A stretch of 64,000 nucleotides of DNA from Streptomyces sp. WAC05374 (GTDB taxonomy: Bacteria > Actinomycetota > Actinomycetes > Streptomycetales > Streptomycetaceae), in the NCBI RefSeq assembly GCF_004353505.1, contig NZ_SMNQ01000001.1:310001-374000 (forward strand). The letters run 5' to 3'. The notes beneath the pieces were generated by a model. That model did no database searches. It had not been told where the DNA came from and worked only from the letters and a program-made list of their open reading frames with translations. Shown here one piece after another: positions 35,066 through 43,438 of the stretch. The translations under genes were made by a program, and so were the position numbers. Each line of letters starts with the position of its first letter. Within the stretch, counting starts at the first letter, position 1.

Positions 35066-35938
35066 ATGGGCAGGCTGACCCCTTACGCATTCGAAACGTA
35101 CCGGGCTGTGGCGGACAGTGGCCGTGCCGCTGAGCTCGCCGAGACCACATCCCCGTTCCAGATAGAGGTGCGGTTCGTCCGAGGACTGACGAACAGCCAG
35201 AAGAGCGTCTTCGCGGAGGCCGCCGACCGTTGGGCGCGCGTCATGGTGGGAGACCTGGAAACCGCGATCATTCGCGACTTCTCCGGTGAGGTGGTGGTCG
35301 ACGACCTCCTGATAGACGCCGAGGGCGTCCCGATCGACGGCGTCAACAACAATCCCAACACCCTCGGGGAGGCCGGACCCACCCGGCTGCGCAGCAGTGA
35401 GGCGTCCAGCGGAGCCGGGCTTCCCGTGACGGGCATCATGAGGTTCGACAGTGCCGACCTGGCCGCGATGGAAGGTGAGGGGACACTGCTCGACGTCATC
35501 ACGCACGAGATGGGGCACGTGCTGGGAATCGGCACCGTCTGGACGGACTTCGGGCTCCTCAAGGACTTCCCGGGAACCGACCCGACCTTCGTCGGGCCGG
35601 GTGCCATGGAGGAGTTCGGCAGGCTCAAGGACAGGGGGCCCACCCCGGTGCCGGTGGCCAACGAGGGCGGCTCCGGCAGTGCGGGCGGTCACTGGCGGGA
35701 GAGCGTCTTCGTCAACGAGCTGATGTCGCCGAACATCGAGGGCCGCGACAACCCGCTGAGCCGGCTGACGGCGGCGAGCCTGGGTGACCTCGGGTACGCG
35801 GTCGATCTCGACGCCGCCGAGGACTACGTACTTCCGGATCTGTTCGAGATCGCGGCCTCCGGCCGCGTCCTGCCGTCGGTGAGCCGGCACGTGGTGCTCC
35901 CGACCATCCCCACCCGTGTCCCGGCCGAGAGGCCCTGA
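35066..35938 (+). CDS. Leishmanolysin-like (M8) metalloprotease
   Basis: A 290-residue protease with the zinc motif HEMGHVLGIGTVW (His147, Glu148, His151), a distant third His in GGHWRESVFVNELM (His209) and Met220 in NELMSP as the Met-turn, all typical of leishmanolysin-like M8 peptidases. The N-terminus (FQIEVRFVRGLTNSQKSVF) is the pro-like region seen in bacterial relatives, but there is no signal peptide. ATG 35066 follows GGAAGTGG; an in-frame start at 35021 is less likely. The large insert before the third His is family-like. Confidence 0.85.
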   Translation: MGRLTPYAFETYRAVADSGRAAELAETTSPFQIEVRFVRGLTNSQKSVFAEAADRWARVMVGDLETAIIRDFSGEVVVDDLLIDAEGVPIDGVNNNPNTLGEAGPTRLRSSEASSGAGLPVTGIMRFDSADLAAMEGEGTLLDVITHEMGHVLGIGTVWTDFGLLKDFPGTDPTFVGPGAMEEFGRLKDRGPTPVPVANEGGSGSAGGHWRESVFVNELMSPNIEGRDNPLSRLTAASLGDLGYAVDLDAAEDYVLPDLFEIAASGRVLPSVSRHVVLPTIPTRVPAERP

Positions 35939-35995
35939 GCCGGTGCGCGTGCCGGCGCCCGGCCCGGATGTCCGGGCCGGGCGCCGGCACCGGTG

Positions 35996-38098
35996 TCACG
36001 CCGCCCCGAGGACCGTCCCGATCCTTGCGGCGACCTCCGGGTGGAGCAGGTACTCCTCGATGTCGTGCGCCCGGTCCCGGGCGTTGGTGACGGCCATGTC
36101 GGTCAGCTCACTCTGCCACGTGTCACCGAGGGGGCATCCGATCGCCACGGCGTCGTTCGGGCACCAGACGTTGACCCACGGGAACTGGCCGTCCGGGAGT
36201 TTGGGGCCGCCGACGAGGAGCCGGCTCTGGACGGTGTCCAGCCCGAGGGGGCTGCCGGCGGTGACCAGCAGGGCCATGTTCACGTCCGGGCCGAGGCGCG
36301 TCAGGAGATCCATGCCGACGACGGTGCCGAGGCTGTGCGTCACGAGGACGAGCTCGCCGGACGTGGGCACCGAGCGGAGCACTTCGTTCAGCACCGCTTC
36401 ACGGACCTCCTGGTCGTCGAGGTAGGCGGCGACGTCACGGAGGATCGTGGCGATGACCCACTCGTCCAGGTCGGTCTTCGCGGCCAGCCAGCTCAGTTGC
36501 CGTTGCAGCGCCCCGACGAGCGAGCCCCCGAACGCCTCGTTCGCCGTGGCGCCGTCCGGCGGCATGTGGGCGTTCGCCGCCGCCTCGGCGATGAGCCGCT
36601 CATAGGTGCCTCTGGCCGGGCCCGCCGGTGCGCACGCCTCCGCCGCCATGCCGGCCGTGGCCGTCCGTGTCGCGGTGGCCGGGCGGGGAACCGACTCGTT
36701 CCGCTCGACCGCGCCGATGAGCGTGTCGCCGTAGTACGGGAACCAGGTGTCCCCCGGGTCGATCGGTGCCATTCCGGCGCGGGTGAGCCCGTGGTTGAGT
36801 CCTGCGGACCAGTCCCGGCGGAGCATCTCGACGTCCTTGCCCTGCTGGCTCCTGCCGTGGACGAACACGAGGTGGCGGGTGCCGCCGAACGCGGTCGGGC
36901 CGGCGCGGAGGCCGACACGGGTGCCGGTGGACTCCCGCGTGGGACCGGGGGCCACGGGCGGGGTTCCGGTGGTGGCCACGGGCGGGGTTCCGGTGGTGGC
37001 CGCGGGCGGGGTTCCGGTGGCGTCGGCGGGTGGCAGGGGGGCCGTCCGCGGTGGGGCGCCGGCTTCCTGGAGGCCAGAGTCCGGCCCCATCTCGGCCAGC
37101 AGGGCGCGTCCGGCCGGGTCGAGCGGCAGCCCGGCGAGGTGAGTGAGGATGGAGCTGATGCGTACGCCTTCGTTCGCGACCCAGGCGATGGCGTCGTCGC
37201 CGTCGCCGGGCTGCCACACCTTGCCGTCCTTGCGCAGGGTGCGGCCCCGCTCGTCCTTGTCCGGCACCCCGCTGTGGTGCAGGGCGACCACTTCCCACTG
37301 GTCGTTGAAGACCGGCGAGCCGGAGTTTCCGGGCTCCGTGTCGGTCTTGTAGTGCAGGAAGTCGTCCATGCGGACCTGGAGGGCGTTGTCGCGGACCGCG
37401 ACCTCCTTGAGGCGGCCCATGGGATGGCCGATGACGTTCACCGGCTCACCGATGACCAGCTTGCCGAGCTGGACGCTGAGCCTGTTCCACCCGAACACCT
37501 CCCCCGGCGGCACACCGTCGGCGGAGCGGACCAGCACCAGGGCGAAGTCCAGCCGCTCGTTCGCGACGAAGAACGTGCCGGGGTCGAGCTCCAGCCGGAT
37601 CGAGGCCCCGGGGGTGTTGTCGACGGTGACCTGGGCGTCGAACTCGACGAGGCACTGCTGCGTGGACGCCGCGTCGGGCAGGACGTGGTGGTTGGTCATC
37701 AGCAGGCGCGGCGAAACCAGGAAGCCGGTGCCGATGGGCAGCTCGCGGCCGTTCTCCCGGGCGGAGATCCGGGCGACCGTGCGCGCCGCCCGTGCCCCGC
37801 GCGGGAGGAAGCTCCATGCCTGCAACTCCTTCGACAGGCCGAGGATGCGTTCGTAGGCGGCGGGCGCGGTCAGGTGCTCGTCGCGGATGCTCTCCACCGC
37901 CGCAGCGGCGGGCACCGCCTGGCGATCGAGCAGCCGTGCGGCGCGTACCGCGATGGCCTCCGGTGAGTCGGGGAACTTCACCCCCGCGTCCAACTGCCGC
38001 TCGACGTCCTGACGCTCGGCGCTCGTCCGTTGATACCGCTCGGCCGCGGCCTCGGCCTGCATGAGCCGTTCCGCGCCCTCGCTAACCGTCACTGCCAT
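35996..38098 (-). CDS. Trypsin-like protease fused to alpha/beta hydrolase
   Basis: A 700-residue two-enzyme fusion. The trypsin-like domain (residues about 95-320) has the triad His138 (MTNHHVLP), Asp184 (LDFALVLV) and Ser259 (EPGNSGSPVF). A Pro/Thr linker of three 24-nt repeats (36956-37027) joins it to an alpha/beta hydrolase (residues about 405-700) with the nucleophile Ser589 in LVTHSLGTVVG. No signal peptide is visible; the N-terminal 90 residues are helical. Both enzymes look active. I know trypsin-like peptidase domains of this type, but not this exact fusion; its substrate is unknown. Confidence 0.85.
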   Translation of the reverse strand: MAVTVSEGAERLMQAEAAAERYQRTSAERQDVERQLDAGVKFPDSPEAIAVRAARLLDRQAVPAAAAVESIRDEHLTAPAAYERILGLSKELQAWSFLPRGARAARTVARISARENGRELPIGTGFLVSPRLLMTNHHVLPDAASTQQCLVEFDAQVTVDNTPGASIRLELDPGTFFVANERLDFALVLVRSADGVPPGEVFGWNRLSVQLGKLVIGEPVNVIGHPMGRLKEVAVRDNALQVRMDDFLHYKTDTEPGNSGSPVFNDQWEVVALHHSGVPDKDERGRTLRKDGKVWQPGDGDDAIAWVANEGVRISSILTHLAGLPLDPAGRALLAEMGPDSGLQEAGAPPRTAPLPPADATGTPPAATTGTPPVATTGTPPVAPGPTRESTGTRVGLRAGPTAFGGTRHLVFVHGRSQQGKDVEMLRRDWSAGLNHGLTRAGMAPIDPGDTWFPYYGDTLIGAVERNESVPRPATATRTATAGMAAEACAPAGPARGTYERLIAEAAANAHMPPDGATANEAFGGSLVGALQRQLSWLAAKTDLDEWVIATILRDVAAYLDDQEVREAVLNEVLRSVPTSGELVLVTHSLGTVVGMDLLTRLGPDVNMALLVTAGSPLGLDTVQSRLLVGGPKLPDGQFPWVNVWCPNDAVAIGCPLGDTWQSELTDMAVTNARDRAHDIEEYLLHPEVAARIGTVLGAA
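36956..37027 (-). repeat. Three 24-nt repeats in the protease-lipase linker
   Basis: Three tandem 24-nt units encode the linker GTPPVATT-type repeats between the trypsin-like and alpha/beta-hydrolase domains. The copies differ at few positions, and copy number may vary. Confidence 0.8.
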
Positions 38099-38376
38099 GT
38101 CCGGCCTCCGGTCTGTTCCCGGGCTGTGCCCGCTGCTCGGCAGGTGACGGCGGGCCGGTCGCACGACGGGGCCGGTCACCGCCTCCCCGGGGACGGCGGT
38201 GCCATCCGCCTGCCGGGGCGGGGTGCTGATGGACCTCCCGCGGAGCGGCCCCACCCGGACACAACCCCACGGGAGGCACTGTGTGTTGCTTCGATGTCCG
38301 CTTCACCCGGCGGCTCCGTGCGGCGGCCCCTCCGGGCGTGTGTGTGGTCTCCTCTCCGCACCGGGCGGTGACCGCC

Positions 38377-38814
38377 CTAGGCGAATACCTGGTAGGGAAC
38401 CCGGAGCTTGGTCCAGGACTTCTCCCCCGGCCAGCCGTCGGCGTCCGCGCCCCTGAATCCGAGCTTGCGCTGCCACATGGCATAGGAGTCGCGGTGCTGC
38501 TGGTTCCACTGGGCCGAGGGGCCGCCCGGGCCGTATGCCGAGCACCTCTCCTCGATCAGACGGGCTCCCATCATGGCGATGATGGGGCTGTTCGGTTGAG
38601 TCTTGAACCAGGCAGCTCCCGGGAAGGGGACGAACTGCGCGCCGGGCTGCGGTGCTTCCTGGCTGACGATCAGCCGTTGGCCGATCTTGATGATGTTCGG
38701 GTTCGGGATGTTGTTCCACGCCTGTAGCTGCTCGACCGTGGTGCCGAAGGTCCGCGCGATCGCGTACAGAGTGTCACCCGTCTTGACTGTGTAGTATTTA
38801 CCTTCAGTTTCCAT
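38377..38814 (-). CDS. LysM and peptidoglycan-binding protein
   Basis: A 145-residue protein. The N-terminal LysM domain is [18 protein letters not shown] with [16 protein letters not shown] (residues 7-50). The C-terminal part ([20 protein letters not shown] with [11 protein letters not shown]) resembles the peptidoglycan-binding domain common in Streptomyces wall proteins. There is no signal peptide. ATG 38814 has no ribosome-binding site but TAGCAT lies 6 nt before it, suggesting a leaderless transcript. It ends the hydrolase/wall-binding group. Confidence 0.8.
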   Translation of the reverse strand: METEGKYYTVKTGDTLYAIARTFGTTVEQLQAWNNIPNPNIIKIGQRLIVSQEAPQPGAQFVPFPGAAWFKTQPNSPIIAMMGARLIEERCSAYGPGGPSAQWNQQHRDSYAMWQRKLGFRGADADGWPGEKSWTKLRVPYQVFA

Positions 38815-39035
38815 GCTTTTATGCTAGGCGCATTCTCCGGCATATGCATGGCTGCAATTGCGCTCGAACGACCCATCGCGATACCTGGGGCACGCACCTG
38901 ACGTCAGTTCAGGGATGTTCAACGAAATTGAGGTAATTGACCGGGTGACATTTGAACCGGCGACCACGGGGGCGGTGGCCTTGGCGGGTGGGGCGGCGGG
39001 TCACAGGCCGGCGGGGCGGTGGGCTGTGGCCGGTG
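38815..39035. other. AT-richer intergenic region
   Basis: The stretch from the LysM gene to the MerR promoter is locally lower in GC (38815-38960). It contains no gene on either strand and marks a boundary between the hydrolase group and the MerR gene. Confidence 0.4.
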
Positions 39036-39066
39036 TTGACCTTCGACCTGGCTGAAGCTCGATGAT
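39036..39066 (+). promoter_or_regulatory. MerR-type promoter with 19-bp spacer
   Basis: TTGACC (39036-39041) and GATGAT (39061-39066) are separated by 19 bp, the elongated spacing of MerR-controlled promoters, and the spacer holds the dyad CTTC-N9-GAAG. The GTG start at 39073 lies at the expected transcription start, so the mRNA is probably leaderless. Confidence 0.6.
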
Positions 39067-39072
39067 GCCGGG

Positions 39073-39808
39073 GTGCCACACGCCGAACTGATGCCGATCG
39101 GGGACTTCGCCCGGCGCAGCGGCCTGACGCCCAGCGCGCTGCGTTTCCACGCCGATTGCGGGCTGCTGCGCCCCGCCGAGGTCGACCCGTTCTCGGGTTA
39201 CCGCTACTACGGCGCGCACCAGGTGCCGCGGGCCGTCACACTGCGCCGGCTCCGCGAGGCGGCCATGCCCCTCACCACGGTCGAAGCGGTGCTCGACGCC
39301 GGCCCCGACGACGCGTCCCGGCTGATCGACGAGCACGTCGCCAAGGTGCTCGGGGAGGCGGCGGCGGCCCAGCGGCCGGCCATGACCGTCAAGGCCTCGC
39401 TCACCCGAGCGCCCGCCGTGCCGGTCACCACGCTGAAGGGCCCCGTACTGGCCGACGCGGTCGAGCAGGTCCTGACCGCCACAGCGCGCGAGCCGGGGAT
39501 GCCGGCGCTCGGCGGCCTGCGCGTCGAGGCAACCCCGGAAGCGGTCACCCTGACCGCCACCGACCGCTACCGGCTCTCCACCCGGACCCTGGCGACCGGT
39601 GGGCCCGGGACCACCTGCTGGGCCGCCACCATCGAGGGGGACGACCTGCGGGCAGCGGTCCCGGAGGTCCGCCGCAGCCCGCTGGTGCGCCTGGAGGCGA
39701 CGCCGCACGGAATGTGGCTGCGGCTGGGCGAACGGGACGACCGGCACTGCCGACCGCGGGGACCTCACCACCCTCGCCATGCCCGTCCAGGACCAACGCT
39801 CCGAGTGA
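39073..39808 (+). CDS. MerR regulator with beta-clamp-like domain, frameshifted 3' end
   Basis: The first 100 residues are a MerR regulator (LMPIGDFARRSGLTPSALRF, then RYYGAHQVPRAVTLRRLREA); the rest, VRLEATPHGMWLRLGER with LRVEATPEAVTLTATDRYRL upstream, matches the first domain of the DNA polymerase III beta clamp, a MerR-clamp combination I know from Streptomyces. In the frame of the start, the ORF runs on to 40446. The natural end (GDLTTLAMPVQDQ, stop 39808) is in the +1 frame, so an indel near 39740-39760 is likely. The function is unknown; the MerR-type promoter suggests autoregulation. Confidence 0.7.
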
Positions 39809-39828
39809 GCCGACCGCGAAGGATTCCC

Positions 39829-40446
39829 ATGACCGCCCCCCATGACCGCCACCCCCATGGCCGCCACTCCCACCGACCCCAATCCCACCGACCCCAATCC
39901 CACCGACGCCGGCCCCGCTCACCCCACCGCCGCCCACCCCGCTCCCGCCCACCCCGACCCGACCCGACCATGGAGGCGATCGGGCAGGCCGTCGCCGAGG
40001 GCCATGCCGGCCGCTCCGCCTCCGCCCGGCGCGAGCTCCTGGACCTCTGGGCCACGATCGGGGTCACCGGCGACCCCCTGCACCGCTGCACGCTCGCGCA
40101 CCACCTGGCCGACCTCTGCGAAGACCCGGCCGAGGCCCTGACCTGGGACCTGCGGGCCCTGGACGCGGCCGACGCACTCACCGAGCAGCGCGCCCAGGAA
40201 CATCACGCCGGCCTCCGTGTCGCGGGGTTCCATCCGTCCCTCCACCTCAACCTCGCCGACGACCACCGCCGGCTCGGCTCCTTCCGCGCCGCCGCCGAGC
40301 ACATCGAGGCGGCCCGCCGGCACGCCCCCGCCCTCCCCGACGGCCCGTACGGCGCCATGATCCGTACCGCCGTCGACGAGGTGGCCGAGGCCATCACCCG
40401 ACGGGACACCTCACGGCGTTCCACCGCGCCGGGCCCCGCCGCATGA
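39829..40446 (+). CDS. Tetratricopeptide-like hypothetical protein, N-terminus uncertain
   Basis: From ATG 39970 onward (MEAIGQAVAEGHAGRS) the sequence matches small Streptomyces proteins with RELLDLWATIGVTGDPLHRC, LAHHLADLCEDPAEALTWDL and FHPSLHLNLADDHRRLGSF, a helical-repeat pattern. The ATG at 39829 after GAAGGA gives a His/Arg-rich N-terminus; a second frame (ATG 39842, MTATPMAATPTDPNPTDP) has better codon bias and would need a frameshift near 39965. The short repeats CCCACCGACCCCAAT lie in this stretch. It probably acts with the upstream MerR gene. Confidence 0.6.
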   Translation: MTAPHDRHPHGRHSHRPQSHRPQSHRRRPRSPHRRPPRSRPPRPDPTMEAIGQAVAEGHAGRSASARRELLDLWATIGVTGDPLHRCTLAHHLADLCEDPAEALTWDLRALDAADALTEQRAQEHHAGLRVAGFHPSLHLNLADDHRRLGSFRAAAEHIEAARRHAPALPDGPYGAMIRTAVDEVAEAITRRDTSRRSTAPGPAA

Positions 40447-40820
40447 CCCACCACACCGCGCCGGGCCCCTCGCCCGCGCTCTGATGTTCGGTCACCTGCC
40501 CGTACACCGACGCACGCCGGCCGACCTTCCGGGCCAACTCCCCCCATTGTGGCGGCCGATGGACGCAGCACGGCACACACCGCCACACACCGCAAGAAGT
40601 GTCGTTTTCGGCCAGGCATAGCGAAATAAATGCGGTCAATTTTGCGATGGACACACGAATGATCCATTATCATGACTGCGCGTCAGTTTCCGGCGCGCTT
40701 CAGGGGCGGGGGGCTCGGGGGTCTCCCCCGCAGACCGTTCGATCCCGCAGGCGGCGAGTTCGTGGTCTCGCCACGCCGCGGTGACTCCCACCCTGTTCCA
40801 TTCACCTAGGCAAAGGCCGC
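40447..40820. other. Intergenic region upstream of the lux-like operon
   Basis: A 374-bp gap with an AT-rich core (40600-40680). It contains the dyad ATGAT-CCATT-ATCAT (40659-40673), and CGGGGG-TCT-CCCCCG (40716-40730), a small hairpin. It is the only long non-coding gap before the five-gene operon and must hold its promoter; AAAGG precedes the first ATG. No gene is supported. Confidence 0.5.
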
Positions 40821-42092
40821 ATGTCCGCCCATCAGCTACCGGACCTCATACGGTTCGCCCGTCACAACTCACCCTTCTACCGCGATCTTTACGCGTCCCT
40901 GCCGCCGGACGCCGACCGCCTCACCGACCTGCCGGTCGTCGACCAGCAGGCGTTCTGGTCGGCCAACACCGTGCGGGACAACCGTGTCCTGACCGGTCCC
41001 CTCAGTGAGGCGACGGTGTACAAGACCGGCGGGACCACCGGCGCACCCAAGTTCTCCGTCTACACCCGCGACGAGTGGCGCACGTTCGTCACCGCCTTCG
41101 GCCACGGGCTGGTGGACGCCGGGCTGCGGCCGGGACACCGTGTCGCGGACCTGTTCTACGCGGGCGAGCTGTACGCGAGCTTCCTGTTCATCCTCGATGC
41201 GCTCGCCCACTGCCCCGTCGACAACGTCCGGCTGCCGATCGGCGGCGCCGCACCGCTGGAGTCGACGGTGCCCACGCTGCGCGACTTCTCCGCCCAGGTC
41301 GTGGCCGGTACGCCGACCACGCTGTGCCGGCTGGCCGACCACGTGGTCGCCACCGGGACCCGGCCGGACGCCGTGGAGCTGATCCTGTTCGGCGGGGAGG
41401 CGCTCTTCGCCGACCAGCGGCGCCTGCTGGCCGCCGCGTTCCCGAACGCCGAGGCGCGTTCGGTCGGTTACGCCAGTGTCGACGCCGGCCTGCTCGGCCG
41501 TCCCGTGCCGGGTGCCGATCCGCGCGTACACCGCGCGTTCACGCCGCACTCGGTGGTCGAGATCCTCGACGACGCCACGGACGAGCCGATCGCCGAGCCG
41601 GGGCGCCCCGGGCGGGTCGTCGTCACCAGCCTCTTCCGCCGCCTCATGCCCATCATCCGCTACCCGGCGGGCGACCGCGCCGAGTGGACGGACCCGGCGG
41701 CCGGTCACTTCCGCATCCTCGGGCGCGCCGAGGAGGGCGTCCGGGTGGGGCCGGTGTCCCTCTACGCGCAGGACGCCCAGGACGCCGTCTCCGGGGCCGA
41801 CACCACCGGCCGCGTCGTCGGCATGCAACTGGTCGTACGCCGCTGGGACGGCCGCGACGGGCTGATCCTCCGGCTGGCCACCGCGCCGGGGGACGACGAC
41901 CCGGCCGGTCTGGAGCCGCTCGCGAAGGCCGTCGTCTCGGCGCTGGAGAACGCCCGGCCGCTCTACCCCGACAGTGTCCGCGCCGGCTTCGTGCACCCGC
42001 TCGCCGTGCAGTGGGCGCGCCACCGCGACCTCGCCGCCAACCCGCGTACGGGCAAGCTCGTCCGCGTACTCGACGAGAGGCCGACGGCATGA
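40821..42092 (+). CDS. PaaK-like acyl-CoA ligase
   Basis: A 423-residue adenylate-forming enzyme of the phenylacetate-CoA-ligase/LuxE-related group. The start MSAHQLPDLIRFARHNSPFY and the phosphate loop YKTGGTTGAPKFSVYT (GGTTGAPK) are typical, and GGEALFADQRRLLAAAF and IIRYPAGDRAE follow. It should activate a carboxylic acid with ATP; the substrate is unknown. ATG 40821 follows AAAGG. The stop overlaps the MFS start (ATGA), so it heads the five-gene operon. It is very similar in plan to the C-terminal half of the LuxC fusion downstream. Confidence 0.88.
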   Translation: MSAHQLPDLIRFARHNSPFYRDLYASLPPDADRLTDLPVVDQQAFWSANTVRDNRVLTGPLSEATVYKTGGTTGAPKFSVYTRDEWRTFVTAFGHGLVDAGLRPGHRVADLFYAGELYASFLFILDALAHCPVDNVRLPIGGAAPLESTVPTLRDFSAQVVAGTPTTLCRLADHVVATGTRPDAVELILFGGEALFADQRRLLAAAFPNAEARSVGYASVDAGLLGRPVPGADPRVHRAFTPHSVVEILDDATDEPIAEPGRPGRVVVTSLFRRLMPIIRYPAGDRAEWTDPAAGHFRILGRAEEGVRVGPVSLYAQDAQDAVSGADTTGRVVGMQLVVRRWDGRDGLILRLATAPGDDDPAGLEPLAKAVVSALENARPLYPDSVRAGFVHPLAVQWARHRDLAANPRTGKLVRVLDERPTA

Positions 42093-43438
42093 CCGCCCCC
42101 AGTGCCCCGAGCGCCCCCCGTGCCACGAGCGCGGACGGCGCCAGGGGCCGGACCACTCCCCCGGCCCGGGAGCGGCGGCTGCCGCTCGTGCTGCGGAACC
42201 GTGCGTTCGGCGCCGTGTGGCTCGGGCAGGTCCTGACACAGGCCGCCGTGCGCATGTTCCAGGTGGGTGTCTCCTGGTGGCTCGTCGCCTACGCCGTCGA
42301 GGGCGGGCAGGGCCTGGCCTCCGGGGTCCTCATGGCCGTCAGCACACTGCCCGCCGTCGCCCTCGCGCCGGTCGTGGCCCGTGCCGTGGCCCGGATCGCC
42401 CACCGTTCCGTCCTGCGCGCCGCCGCAGGGGTGGCGGGCGCCGCCGCGGCGGCCCTGGCGGCGTGGGCCTGGTCGGGCGACCTGCCGCTGCCGGCCGCCT
42501 ACGCCGCCGCCCTGGCCCTGGCGGCCTGCCAGGCCTTCTTCGACCCCTGCCTGACGACCTCCGTGCCCGAACTCGTCGACGACGAGGACATCGAGGCGGC
42601 CACCGGCTTCGAGCTGTCCACGCAGTCCCTGGCCGGTCTCGGCGGTGCGCTGCTCGGCGCGCTGATCGTCGACCGGGCCGGGGTGGCCGGACTCGCGGCG
42701 GGCTGCGCGACCGCCTACGTCACGGCCGCGCTGCTCATCACCGGCGTACGCTTCCGGGCCGCGTCCCCCGCCGCGCCGGGAGACGGCCGTACGCCGAACG
42801 AGCACACCACGACGGCGGACGGCGGACCGGCCGCCCCGCGCACGTTGCGCCGCATCCTGGGCGAACTGCCCTACGTCCGGCGCATCCTGCTCTGCTTCAC
42901 CGCGGCCAACCTCTTCACCACGGCCGTCTTCGTCGTCATCCCGCTGTACACCCGGTCCGTGCTGGCCGGGGGCGGGGGGACGGTGGCGTTGCTGGAGGCC
43001 TCGCTGGGCATCGGCACGCTGGTCGGCTCGTTCACCGGCGCGCGGGTCCCGGGGCGGCCCACCGTGACGGGCGCGCTGTGCCTGGGGCTGATGGCCGTCG
43101 CCCTGGCGCTGCCGGGGCTGTTCGCGGCCCGCCCGGTGTTCGCCGGCTGCCTGGCCGTGGCGGGGTGGTGCGTGGGCGTCGTGGGGGTCCGGTTCGTGGC
43201 CCTGTTCCAGCGGTTGGTGCCCACGGCCGACAAGCCCGGCTTCTTCGCCGTGATGCAGGCCGTGCTGGGGGCGACGTTCCCGGTGGGCTCGCTGCTGTTC
43301 GGGTTCGCCGGGGACCACCTGCCGGCGCAGACGCTGTGCCTGGTGCAGGCCGCCGGCCTGGTGCCCGCCGCGTGTGCCCTGGCCCTGCTCACGGGGCGCA
43401 GCGCCCCGCGGCCCGCAACTGCCGGAGGTGCACGGTGA
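42089..43438 (+). CDS. MFS transporter
   Basis: A 449-residue major-facilitator protein with 12 predicted helices and a long N-terminal cytoplasmic extension. RNRAFGAVWLGQVLTQAAVR begins the first helix, as in the enterobactin exporter/MFS_3 group. It probably exports the operon product. ATG 42089 overlaps the ligase stop, and the stop overlaps the GNAT GTG, both by 4 nt. The exporter in an acyl-activating operon suggests that the product leaves the cell. Confidence 0.88.
   Translation: MTAPSAPSAPRATSADGARGRTTPPARERRLPLVLRNRAFGAVWLGQVLTQAAVRMFQVGVSWWLVAYAVEGGQGLASGVLMAVSTLPAVALAPVVARAVARIAHRSVLRAAAGVAGAAAAALAAWAWSGDLPLPAAYAAALALAACQAFFDPCLTTSVPELVDDEDIEAATGFELSTQSLAGLGGALLGALIVDRAGVAGLAAGCATAYVTAALLITGVRFRAASPAAPGDGRTPNEHTTTADGGPAAPRTLRRILGELPYVRRILLCFTAANLFTTAVFVVIPLYTRSVLAGGGGTVALLEASLGIGTLVGSFTGARVPGRPTVTGALCLGLMAVALALPGLFAARPVFAGCLAVAGWCVGVVGVRFVALFQRLVPTADKPGFFAVMQAVLGATFPVGSLLFGFAGDHLPAQTLCLVQAAGLVPAACALALLTGRSAPRPATAGGAR

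Noticed and set aside
29899..38814. Extracellular contractile injection system or prophage
   Set aside because: The LysM protein and effector-like hydrolases recall such loci, but no sheath, tube, baseplate or AAA+ gene is present.
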